A DNA stretch of 9,096 nucleotides, from the NCBI GenBank assembly GCA_945631445.1, contig CALZCR010000036.1, positions 1-9,096 of the forward strand, written 5' to 3'. Every line of letters begins with the position of its first letter. The first letter of the stretch is position 1. The position numbers and the translations under genes are program-made. The DNA is from an uncultured Corynebacterium sp. Its GTDB lineage: Bacteria > Actinomycetota > Actinomycetes > Mycobacteriales > Mycobacteriaceae. This document shows, piece after piece, positions 1 through 6,142 of the stretch. Below the pieces are notes generated by a model that saw nothing but the letters and a program-made list of their open reading frames with translations, ran no database searches and was not told where the DNA came from.

Positions 1-648
1 CGCGTCGATGAACTTGCCGGGCCACTTGTAGATGTGTCCGCCCAGGATCGGGGCTAACACCGACGACATGCTCGGTGGCAGTATACGTTTATATATGAAG
101 TAGCCCAGCGCCAGGCCCGGCATGGTGAAGACCACCCACATGTGGGTGGCCAGGTGGTAGAAGGCGTAGCCGAAGCCCTGGGTGACCGCGGCGTCCGACA
201 TCGAGGCCATGTCGCCTTGCGGCGGGTTATAGGAGTGGTGCAGCGGTTCGGCCGCGCCCCAGAACATCAGGGTCGCGCCCATGCCCGCGGCGAACAGCAT
301 GCCGAACCAGATGTGCAGCGGGTAGCGGGGCTTTTCGTCGTCGTCGCCCAACCGCAGGGTGCCGAACCGGGAGATGAAGATGGCGATCAGGAAGAGGAAG
401 ATCGCCGAGACTCCGCCGATGTAGAGCCAGGCGAGGTTGGTGTTCAACCCGTCGGCGACGGTGGCGAAGAAGTTCTGCGCGGATTCACCCGCCAGAATCG
501 CCCCGACGACGAAGATGACGATGAACCCGACGGCCCCCAGTGTGATGGCGGGGTCCGATTGTAGGCCGAGGAAAGGCTTTTTGGGTTTTTGTTCGTACTC
601 TTCCTTACTTCGGGGCTCCGAAGTAAGGGGTGGCGTCTCTGAGGACAT
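1..648 (-). CDS. BCCT-family compatible-solute/betaine-type transporter, N-terminal part (3' end off window)
   Basis: Reading from the ATG at 648 gives 216 residues with no stop before the window edge. The protein should be a secondary carrier in the cytoplasmic membrane that imports a quaternary-ammonium or other compatible solute. The hallmark is residues 114-135, where an FAAGMG stretch leads into LMFWGAAEP, the conserved BCCT segment. Hydrophobic segments lie near 35-54, 72-93, 113-133 and 158-186, preceded by a short charged, cytoplasmic-looking N-terminus of about 34 residues. A GGAA-containing ribosome site at 655-661 is 6 nt from the ATG and supports the start. Two departures from BetP-like members are visible: the glycine motif reads GMGAT (122-126) where BetP has GMGIG, and the aromatic box reads HLATHMW (165-171) where BetP has HWTLHPW. 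The substrate or coupling ion may therefore differ. The family is certain; the exact substrate (betaine, ectoine, proline, choline) is not. Confidence 0.93.
   Translation of the reverse strand, partial: MSSETPPLTSEPRSKEEYEQKPKKPFLGLQSDPAITLGAVGFIVIFVVGAILAGESAQNFFATVADGLNTNLAWLYIGGVSAIFLFLIAIFISRFGTLRLGDDDEKPRYPLHIWFGMLFAAGMGATLMFWGAAEPLHHSYNPPQGDMASMSDAAVTQGFGYAFYHLATHMWVVFTMPGLALGYFIYKRILPPSMSSVLAPILGGHIYKWPGKFIDA
603..628. repeat. Perfect 11-bp inverted repeat inside the BCCT 5' coding region
   Basis: Arms 603-613 and 618-628 are exact reverse complements around a 4-nt loop (614-617). In the minus-strand mRNA this forms a stable hairpin starting about 20 nt after the ATG, covering roughly codons 7-16 in the low-conservation N-terminal tail. 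No U-run follows, so it is not a standard terminator. A role in translation control or as a protein-binding palindrome is inference. Confidence 0.7.
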
Positions 649-772
649 GACGAGTTTCCTTATCTTTCGAGAAAAGAGAGAATACCCCCATGATTGCCAA
701 GAGCGAACTAGTTTGCACCCCTACACCCCCGTTTTTGTCATCGACGGGGTGGCCTCGGGGTGGGGTTCGGGG
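649..772. other. Intergenic region upstream of the BCCT gene
   Basis: No gene is seen here. On the minus strand it supplies the BCCT leader: a GGAA ribosome site at 655-661 and a possible -10 (TATTCT) just upstream of a T/C-rich stretch near 665-685, without a convincing -35. The part near 715-772 is a C-run/G-run tract (CACCCCCG, T5, then CGGGGTG) that can pair imperfectly. It has no T-tail in the direction leaving the phn remnant, so I do not call a terminator. A short palindrome AACTAGTT lies near 708-715. Confidence 0.4.
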
Positions 773-1075
773 TTAGAGCGCGTGGCAGGCTTGGGCGTCG
801 GTGCTCTGGATCTCGGAGTCGGCGGGCACATAGGCCGGCGAATGGCGGGCCGGCGCACATGCTTTCGACGACAGCGGCGTAATCCGAGGCGCTGTTGAAC
901 TCTGCGGTGTGGCCGATCTCCTGTCCCAGCAGTTCGGGGAGGTCAATGGGCGGTGCGGCACACCCACACGGAGACTGCTTCGGCGGCGAGCACCGCCGGG
1001 CCGGCGAAACGCCCGGTCCGCCCGAGCGTCCAGAGCGGGGTCAAGCGGCGTAACGACGCCTTCGTCAACCGCGCA
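773..1075 (-). pseudogene. Unassigned decayed remnant downstream of phnE (possible second permease or PhnD pieces)
   Basis: An open frame runs on from the phnE remnant to a TAA at 773-775, but its sequence here is arginine/proline-rich and unlike any protein. Other minus-strand frames show short protein-like runs. Near 970-1060 one reads LTPLWTLGRTGRFAGPAVLA, like the N-terminus of a second PhnE. Near 850-950 another reads IDLPELLGQEIGHTAEF and then ASDYAAVVESM, the latter reminiscent of the TDY-x-x-VVEA segment of PhnD solute-binding proteins. The frame changes between runs imply several indels. That this is operon debris is likely; the identity of the pieces is weak. Confidence 0.4.
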
Positions 1076-1663
1076 CAGGGCCCTGGAGAGCAGGTCCACC
1101 GCGAGGCCGACGCCTCCCACCCCGACGTGACCGAACAGGACGGAGGTGCGCAGGTTGATGTCGAAGCGGTGCAGCGCGATGGCGATCAGCTGTGGGGTCA
1201 GTTGCGACAGGATCGCCGCGAAGATCTGTTGGCGCGGGCCGTCGTCAAGTTCTTCGATGGCGTCGGAGCAGACCTTGGCCACCATGCCGACCGAAGAATG
1301 ATCGTCGGCACCACATCAGGCAGCGAACGGGCCAGTACAGTCAGGAACTGGGCGGCGGATGGTCCCGCCACGGAGGAGCGCGTCGGGGCGGCCGCCGCCA
1401 GCGACAGCGGGATGGGCAGGAGCGCCGACAGTACGGTGGCGAGAAAAACGGTAGCGAGCGTTTCGCCGACCAAGACGGCGGTCTCGCCCAGGGGCGGGAA
1501 ATCCAGTGGGAACATCCGCCCGATGAAGTCCGCGGCGTTGCCCAGCGATCCGACGATCGCGGTGGGGCTGATGCCCCAAGGAGATCACGGACCAGATTAC
1601 GCCGACCAGCAGCGCGGCGAGGCTCTTCAACGCCGCGGCTCGCACCCGGCGCGAATAAGTCAT
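1076..1663 (-). pseudogene. phnE: phnE remnant: phosphonate/phosphate-type ABC permease, frameshifted and internally deleted
   Basis: Starts at an ATG (1661-1663) overlapping the stop of the phnC remnant, the usual coupled spacing. The N-terminus reads MTYSRRVRAAALKSLAALLV, then one extra base in a C4 run (1574-1577, plus strand) throws the frame. In the next frame the protein resumes with GRMFPLDFPPLGETAVLVGE and an ARSLPDVVPTIIL segment, both typical of PhnE. Near 1294-1297 the frame changes again, with loss of roughly 20 codons of the central membrane region. The C-terminal part resumes as SVGMVAKVCSDAIEELDDGP and IALHRFDINLRTSVL through GVGGVGLAVDLL, also clearly PhnE, with about 12 further residues missing after DDGPRQ. 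Its intact ancestor would be the membrane channel of a phosphonate/phosphate importer. No functional permease can be made from it. Confidence 0.85.
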
Positions 1664-1860
1664 CAGCGCCCCCAGCGTCCTGACCACATGTTTTCCAGCA
1701 CGCTCATCGGGCCGGCCAGGTTGAAGGACTGGAAGATCATGCCGATACCGCTGCGCAGGACATGCAGTCGTGGGCCCGTGGGGCCGTTGAGGTGGCGCAG
1801 CAGGGTGGATTTGCCGGCGCCGAAGTCTTTGGTGACCTGATCCAGTCGTGCCACGCTCAT
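1663..1860 (-). pseudogene. phnC: phnC remnant: phosphonate/phosphate-type ABC ATPase, reduced to 65 codons
   Basis: An in-frame run of 65 codons from the ATG at 1858-1860 to a TGA at 1663-1665, with a purine-rich GAGGTGGGG stretch just upstream as ribosome site. It starts MSVARLDQVTKDFG, jumps straight to AGKSTLLRHLNG (the second half of Walker A), and jumps again to LRSGIGMIFQSFNLAGPMSVLENM. That last segment, with its Q-loop, is highly characteristic of PhnC. The beta-strands before Walker A, the segment between the P-loop and Q-loop, and everything after the Q-loop (signature, Walker B, H-loop) are gone; PhnC is normally about 250-270 residues. The deletions preserve the frame, but the product cannot bind or hydrolyse ATP. 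It is the first gene of the wrecked cluster and runs into phnE with overlapping stop/start. Confidence 0.87.
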
Positions 1861-1972
1861 CTGCCCCACCTCGCTTCTCGCCTGGCCCCGCCCCCGTCGT
1901 GCGAATGCCGCACCGTACATTAGCAGGGGCCCCGGCGTTCTGCGCGAGTGGCATGTTCTCACCTAAACTCAT
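1861..1972. other. Leader or remnant upstream of phnC
   Basis: On the minus strand the frame of phnC can be extended upstream to about 1962, and another frame begins at an ATG near 1972, but neither upstream part resembles a protein I know. A lost phnD would lie here in a D-C-E order, yet I see no recognisable piece of it. I regard the stretch as leader or unidentifiable debris. Confidence 0.35.
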
Positions 1973-2063
1973 GGTGCTGCGCGTCTTTTATTAAATTTTC
2001 TCCAGTGGTACTATTATTGACAACTTAGCCCGCTGCCCATTTCCATATCCCAAGGAGTCGCCC
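1973..2063 (+). promoter_or_regulatory. Divergent regulatory region with probable gntR promoter and ribosome site
   Basis: This is the most AT-rich stretch of the window. An extended -10, TGG followed by TACTAT (2006-2014), is the best promoter core for the regulator and would start the transcript near 2021, leaving a leader of about 43 nt. AAGGAG at 2052-2057 is 6 nt before the GTG start. A TTGACA lies at 2017-2022 but has no good -10 at normal spacing. On the opposite strand TTGTCA (2017-2022) with GAAAAT 17 nt further on could have driven the phn remnant. TGGTA at 2006-2010 equals half of the TGGTATAGACCA operator reported, as I recall, for mycobacterial PhnF; the other half is not present. 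Confidence 0.45.
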
Positions 2064-2825
2064 GTGGCACCCCTTCGCCGACCACAGCAGCACGAAAAAA
2101 TTGCTGATCACCTGCGGAAAGAAATTCACGACGGCACATACGAACCCGGTGACACACTGCCGTCAGAGGCGGAGTTGTGTGCACAGTTCGATTCTTCGCG
2201 TGGTCCGGTTCGCCAAGCCATGTCTACCCTGCGTTCGGAGGGGTTGATCTCTTCCGGCCGCGGCCGCCGCTCGATCGTCTTGGAGTCCGGCGATAAAAAC
2301 GCCGCCTCTTTCGAGACGGTCCTGTCCACCAGCCAGTGGCTGAAGAAGCTCGGTTACGAGCCCGGCCAGCGCACGGAGTGGATCACGCGCCGCCCCGCGG
2401 ACGAGGAGATCGCAGAAAAGCTCGAGCTGGACAAGGACGACCCGATCGTGTCCGTGGAGCGGGTCCGCCTGGCCGACGGCAAGCCGTTCATGATCGAAAA
2501 CGTCAACTTCCGCATCGAGGCCGGCGTCCACGTCCTCGGGTTCGACACCAGCACCGGCTCCATCCACGACCACCTGGCACGCCAAGGCGTCAAGTTCGAC
2601 ACCATCCGGCGGTCGCTCCGGCTGCGGGAGGCTTCGGAGGACGACGCCGAGAAGCTGGGGGTGGCCCCCGGCTCCCCGTTGCTGCAGACCCTGCTGCACG
2701 TCTACGACCACAACGGCGTGCCCGTGGAATTCGCGGATTACCGTTACCTCGGCGACGTGCTCAGCCTGGGCACCACCCACATCAACGGCACCTCCATCCC
2801 GTTCTGGGGATCGCTGGACATTTAG
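2064..2825 (+). CDS. GntR-family transcriptional regulator, HutC/UTRA subfamily (PhnF-like by context)
   Basis: A 253-residue DNA-binding repressor or activator acting in the cytoplasm. Residues about 8-75 form the GntR winged helix, with the family core LPSEAELCAQF followed by SSRGPVRQAMSTLRSEGLI and a GRGRRS wing. Residues about 90-245 form the UTRA effector domain, recognisable from SVERVRLADGKPFMIENV and from the C-terminal part with GSPLLQTLLHVYDHNGVPVEFADYRY. The length is normal for HutC-type GntR proteins and the frame is intact. The GTG start is chosen because AAGGAG ends 6 nt before it. The gene is divergent from a wrecked phnC-phnE cluster, and PhnF repressors of phosphonate/phosphate importers belong to this same subfamily, so its original job was probably to control phn. 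It ends 45 bp before an intact peptide-type ABC operon on the same strand, which may be a present target. The effector ligand is unknown. Confidence 0.93.
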   Translation: MAPLRRPQQHEKIADHLRKEIHDGTYEPGDTLPSEAELCAQFDSSRGPVRQAMSTLRSEGLISSGRGRRSIVLESGDKNAASFETVLSTSQWLKKLGYEPGQRTEWITRRPADEEIAEKLELDKDDPIVSVERVRLADGKPFMIENVNFRIEAGVHVLGFDTSTGSIHDHLARQGVKFDTIRRSLRLREASEDDAEKLGVAPGSPLLQTLLHVYDHNGVPVEFADYRYLGDVLSLGTTHINGTSIPFWGSLDI

Positions 2826-2833
2826 GCTCCCGC

Positions 2834-2870
2834 TTGTCCCCGGCGCCTGGGCAGGGCCTATGATTTGTCC
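2834..2870 (+). promoter_or_regulatory. Probable promoter giving a leaderless mRNA for the ABC operon
   Basis: TTGTCC (2834-2839) and TATGAT (2859-2864) are separated by 19 nt. The -10 is close to the actinobacterial consensus. The ATG at 2871 lies 7 nt after the end of the -10, exactly where transcription should begin. No ribosome site is appropriately spaced for this ATG. Together these point to a transcript that begins with AUG. The gap from the gntR stop is only 45 bp, so some read-through from gntR is possible as well. Confidence 0.55.
2838..2851. promoter_or_regulatory. GC-rich near-palindrome inside the promoter spacer (candidate operator)
   Basis: CCCCGGCGCCTGGG is symmetric about the 2844/2845 centre with six of seven base pairs matching; only the 2841/2848 pair fails. 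It has no loop, so it suits a dimeric DNA-binding protein better than an RNA hairpin. Its place between the -35 and -10 boxes would make binding there repressive. It does not resemble the TGGT..ACCA operators of known HutC-type regulators, so its partner is open, and short GC palindromes occur by chance in such DNA. Confidence 0.35.
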
Positions 2871-4370
2871 ATGCTGATCCGCCGGGTACTCCTCGCCTGC
2901 ACCGTGGTGTTGGCCGTGGCGTTGCCGGCCTGCTCCGCGGGCTCCACCGCCACCCAGGTCGGCCGCGTCGACGAGGGCGTCGTCGTCGGCACCGTCGCCG
3001 CCCCGGCGTCCCTGGACTTCACCTCCACCGGCGGCGCCGCGATCCCGCAGGCGCTGATGGCCAACGTCTATGAGACGCTCGTGCGCATCGACGACGACGG
3101 CGAGATCGTCCCGCACCTGGCCACCGGGTGGGACGTCTCCGACGACAGGTTGACCTACACCTTCCACCTGCGCGAAGGCGTCACCTTTTCCAACGGCGAG
3201 CAGTTCACCGCCGAGACGGCCGCGTTTTCCATCGACTACGTGCAAAACGAGTGGACCAACGGGCTGAAATCGCAGATGGACCCGGTGGCGCAGGCCCGCG
3301 CCGTCGACACGCTGACCCTGGAGGTGACGTTGGCGCACCCCTCCAACGAATGGCTGTGGTCGATGGGCACGCTCACCGGGGCGATGATGACCCCGGCGGG
3401 CACCCAGAGCCTGGCGACCGACCCGATCGGCACCGGCCCGTACACCGTCGAGCGCTTCGCCGTGGGCGAGTCCGTCTCCTACTCCGCGCGCCCGGACTAC
3501 TGGGGCGAGCCCGCGGACGGCGACGCCGCCATCCGGTACTTCTCCGACGCCGTCGGCTCCGTCAACGCGCTGCGTTCCGGAGACGTCGACGTGGTGTGGT
3601 CGCTGCAGGCCCCGGAGCTGCTGGACACTTTGCCAGAAGAGTTCGGCGTCGAAGTCGGCACCACCAACGGCGAATTGTTGCTGAGCATGAACAACGACGC
3701 CGCCCCCTTCGACGACGTCCGCGTGCGCCAGGCGGTGGCCTACGGCGTCGACCGCCAGGCCGTCAGCCAGGTCGTCTACGAAGGCTTGGCCACTGACACC
3801 GGCGGCGCCCCCGCGCCTCCCACCGACCCCTGGTTCACCGGCCGCGACTACTACCCCCACGACCCGGAGCGGGCCCGGCGGCTGCTGCGCGAGGCCGGGT
3901 ATTCCGAGGACGACCGCCCGCAGGTGACCATGACCATCCCCTCGCTGCCCTACGCCGAGACCGCCGCCGAACTGCTGTTTTCCGAACTACGCCAGATCGG
4001 CTTCGACGTCTCGCTGGTCTCCTCGGAGTTTCCCGCCGTGTGGCTGGCTGACGTCATGGGCGCCGCCGACTACCAGATGTCGCTGATCGCCCACGTGGAG
4101 CCCCGCGACGTCCCGGTGCTCTTCGGCGACCCCGGCCACTACCTGCGCTTCGACTCCGAGCCGGTCCGGGAGGAACTCGCCCGCGCGGACTCCGGCGACG
4201 ACCAGGTGGCCCACATGCGGCGCGCGGTGGACGAGATCATGGCCGAAGCCGGCGCATTAACGCTGCTCAACACCCCGAACATCGTGCTCACCGCGCCGGG
4301 CGTGACCGGGGTGGAGGCCAACGTGGTCACCGACGCCCTGCCCCTCGCGGAGATCGGGAGGAACGCATGA
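2871..4370 (+). CDS. ABC transporter solute-binding lipoprotein, SBP_bac_5 (DppA/OppA/NikA) family
   Basis: A 499-residue extracellular, membrane-anchored receptor that captures the substrate for the permease pair encoded next. Residues 1-20 are a signal sequence (two arginines, then a hydrophobic core) ending in a lipobox L-P-A-C, with Cys21 as the lipidation site. The family signature LTYTFHLREGVTFSNGEQF is at 94-112, and PDYWG at 208-212 matches the usual RNPDYWG region. GTGPY and the VRQAVAYGVDR helix are also typical. Length and frame are normal. I prefer the ATG at 2871 over a TTG at 2865 because the -10 box ending at 2864 would start the mRNA at the ATG. The stop overlaps the next start as ATGA. 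Peptides are the commonest substrate, but nickel, heme, opine and glutathione importers share the family, and no residue I can see decides between them. Confidence 0.95.
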   Translation: MLIRRVLLACTVVLAVALPACSAGSTATQVGRVDEGVVVGTVAAPASLDFTSTGGAAIPQALMANVYETLVRIDDDGEIVPHLATGWDVSDDRLTYTFHLREGVTFSNGEQFTAETAAFSIDYVQNEWTNGLKSQMDPVAQARAVDTLTLEVTLAHPSNEWLWSMGTLTGAMMTPAGTQSLATDPIGTGPYTVERFAVGESVSYSARPDYWGEPADGDAAIRYFSDAVGSVNALRSGDVDVVWSLQAPELLDTLPEEFGVEVGTTNGELLLSMNNDAAPFDDVRVRQAVAYGVDRQAVSQVVYEGLATDTGGAPAPPTDPWFTGRDYYPHDPERARRLLREAGYSEDDRPQVTMTIPSLPYAETAAELLFSELRQIGFDVSLVSSEFPAVWLADVMGAADYQMSLIAHVEPRDVPVLFGDPGHYLRFDSEPVREELARADSGDDQVAHMRRAVDEIMAEAGALTLLNTPNIVLTAPGVTGVEANVVTDALPLAEIGRNA

Positions 4371-5347
4371 TCCTTCGGCTCGTCGCACGGTTTTTAGGCT
4401 CCCTGGCGGTGGCCAGCGTCCTGATTTTCCTGCTGCTGCGCGCGATCCCCGGCGACCCGGCGCGCGTGGCGCTGGGAGTCACGGCCACGGATGAGGCGGT
4501 GGCGGAGTTGTCTGCGCAACTGGGCACGGACCGGCCGTTGGCGGTGCAGTACTTCGAGTGGGTCGGTGGTCTTCTCACGGGTGATTTCGGGACGTCGTTG
4601 GCGTCGCGGCAGGACATCACGCCGTTGGTGTGGGACCGGTTGCAGGTGTCGTTGCTCTTGTGTGGGACGGCGATGGCGCTGTCGCTGGTGGTGGCGGTGC
4701 CGTTGGGGGTGTGGGCGGCGCGTCGTGCCTACCGGGCGGACGGCGTGGCCATCAGCGCGTTCAGTCAGGTGGGGATGGCGGTGCCGAGTTTTTTGGCCGG
4801 GGTGTTGCTGGTCGCGGTGTTTTCCGTGCGGTGGGGGTGGCTGCCGGCCAACGGATGGGTGCCGCCGGGGGTGGACTTCGGTGAGTTCGTGCGGCGGTTG
4901 ATTCTGCCGGTGGTGGCGTTGACGCTGGTGCAGGCGTCGATCATGACGAGGTATGTGCGCGGGGCGGTGCTCGAGGTGTTGGACACGAACTACATTCGCA
5001 CGGCGCGGTCGATCGGCCAGTCGCGGGATGAGGCGTTGTGGCGGCACGGTCTGCGCAATGCGGCGTTGCCGGTGCTGACGGTGACCGGCGTGCAGTTGAC
5101 GAGCTTGATCGTCGGGGCGGTGGTCGTCGAGCAGGTGTTCGTGTTGCCGGGATTGGGCTCGATGCTGCTGGACGCGGTGTCGAACCGTGACCTGACGACG
5201 GTGCAGACGATCGTGATGCTGCTGGTGGTGTTCACGTTGGCCGTGAATTTTGTGGTGGACCTGTTGTACCGGCTGGTGGATCCGCGGTTGCGGCGGCGCC
5301 AGGCGGAGCGGGAGACGCAGGACGACGCTGCGGCGGTGGTCGCATGA
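4367..5347 (+). CDS. ABC transporter permease, DppB/OppB type
   Basis: A 326-residue inner-membrane subunit, one half of the import channel. The start overlaps the binding-protein stop (ATGA) and has GGGAGG 5 nt upstream, indicating coupled translation. The N-terminal helix (about 5-25) runs into IPGDPA, the DppB landmark, followed by the extracytoplasmic part with GDFGTSL and the ITPLVWDRLQVSLLL entry into the transmembrane core. The EAA loop that docks on the ATPase is at about 208-236 (YIRTARSIGQSRDEALWRHGLRNAALPV region, split here at RHG) and keeps its conserved glycine at 217. FVLPGLGSMLLDAV and the C-terminal LLYRLVDPRLR are both typical. From about codon 40 the gene changes to G-ending codons with many TTG leucines, unlike the binding-protein gene before it. 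Confidence 0.95.
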   Translation: MILRLVARFLGSLAVASVLIFLLLRAIPGDPARVALGVTATDEAVAELSAQLGTDRPLAVQYFEWVGGLLTGDFGTSLASRQDITPLVWDRLQVSLLLCGTAMALSLVVAVPLGVWAARRAYRADGVAISAFSQVGMAVPSFLAGVLLVAVFSVRWGWLPANGWVPPGVDFGEFVRRLILPVVALTLVQASIMTRYVRGAVLEVLDTNYIRTARSIGQSRDEALWRHGLRNAALPVLTVTGVQLTSLIVGAVVVEQVFVLPGLGSMLLDAVSNRDLTTVQTIVMLLVVFTLAVNFVVDLLYRLVDPRLRRRQAERETQDDAAAVVA

Positions 5348-6141
5348 AACTGAAGGTCGGGGCCGTCATCGTCGGGGTGACGGTGGCGTTGGCGGCGGTG
5401 TCGTTGGTGTGGACGCCGCAGGATCCGTTGTTGGCGGTGCCGGCGGAGCGGCTCGCCGGGTCGTCGTGGGAGCATCCGTTGGGCACGGACCGGTTGGGGC
5501 GCGACGTGTTGTCGCGCATCATGGCGGGCGCGCAGATCACGATGCTGGTGGGGCTGGTGGCCGTGGGGATCGCGGCGGTCTTCGGCACTGCTTTGGGCGT
5601 GTGGGCAGGGATGCGCCGCGGGTGGCCGGAGACGTTGATCATGCGGGGGTCAGACATCTTGTTGGCGTTTCCGGCGTTGTTGTTGGCGATCGTGGCGGGG
5701 GCGGTGTTCGGGCCGTCGACGCTGACGTCCATGCTGGCGATCGGCGTGGCCGGGATCCCGGGGTTCGCGCGGGTGGCGCGGGCGGGGACGCTGCAGGTGA
5801 TGACGCAGGACTATATCGCGGCGGCGCGGGTGTCGAAAGTGCCGGGGCCGGTGATCGCGTGGCGGCATGTGCTGCCGAACATCGGCGGCATGCTGGTGGT
5901 GCAGGCGACGGTGGCGTTCGCGTTGGCGATCCTGGCGGAGGCGGCCTTGTCGTTTTTGGGGCTGGGCACCGCTCCCCCGACGCCGTCGTGGGGTCGGATG
6001 TTGCAAGGCGCGCAGGCGTATCTGGGTTCGGCGCCGCAGTTGGCTCTGTGGCCGGGGCTGGCGATCGCGCTGACGGTGTTGGGGTTCAACTTGTTGGGCG
6101 ACGGTCTGCGCGACGCCTTAGAACCGAAGCGGAGGCGTTGA
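5344..6141 (+). CDS. ABC transporter permease, DppC/OppC type
   Basis: A 265-residue membrane partner of the preceding permease, coupled to it by an ATGA overlap. HPLGTDRLGRDVLSRIMAGA near 44-63 is the standard DppC entry into the transmembrane domain. EAALSFLGLG followed by PPTPSWGRML and the C-terminal FNLLGDGLRDALEPK are also diagnostic. It is somewhat shorter than typical DppC (about 300), mainly because its N-terminal cytoplasmic tail is nearly absent. In the EAA loop (about 156-180, DYIAAARVSKVPGPVIAWRH) the usual conserved glycine position is occupied by Lys165, while a glycine appears three residues later. This is unusual at the ATPase-docking site. The next gene begins 1 bp after the stop. 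Confidence 0.94.
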   Translation: MKLKVGAVIVGVTVALAAVSLVWTPQDPLLAVPAERLAGSSWEHPLGTDRLGRDVLSRIMAGAQITMLVGLVAVGIAAVFGTALGVWAGMRRGWPETLIMRGSDILLAFPALLLAIVAGAVFGPSTLTSMLAIGVAGIPGFARVARAGTLQVMTQDYIAAARVSKVPGPVIAWRHVLPNIGGMLVVQATVAFALAILAEAALSFLGLGTAPPTPSWGRMLQGAQAYLGSAPQLALWPGLAIALTVLGFNLLGDGLRDALEPKRRR

Positions 6142-6142
6142 G

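Noticed and set aside
719..755. C-run/G-run pairing as a terminator for the phn remnant
   Set aside because: The stem is imperfect with a long loop and is not followed by T residues on the minus strand.
142..898. Two overlapping plus-strand frames opposite the BCCT gene and its upstream region
   Set aside because: The opposite strand has an unmistakable BCCT segment with a good ribosome site; these frames have no protein-like features.
953..1840. Long plus-strand open frame (295 codons) across the phn remnant region
   Set aside because: Its translation is low-complexity, without recognisable motifs, and it lies opposite recognisable PhnC/PhnE sequence. It is a shadow of high-GC coding DNA.
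2865..2870. TTG at 2865 as the binding-protein start
   Set aside because: It would add only two residues (M-S), and transcription from the adjacent -10 box would begin after it. ATG 2871 fits better.
2163..3860. Minus-strand open frame of 565 codons opposite gntR and the binding-protein gene
   Set aside because: It is Gly/Val/Asp-rich and repetitive in character, spans two well-identified genes on the other strand, and has no motifs. It is an antisense shadow typical of GC-rich DNA.
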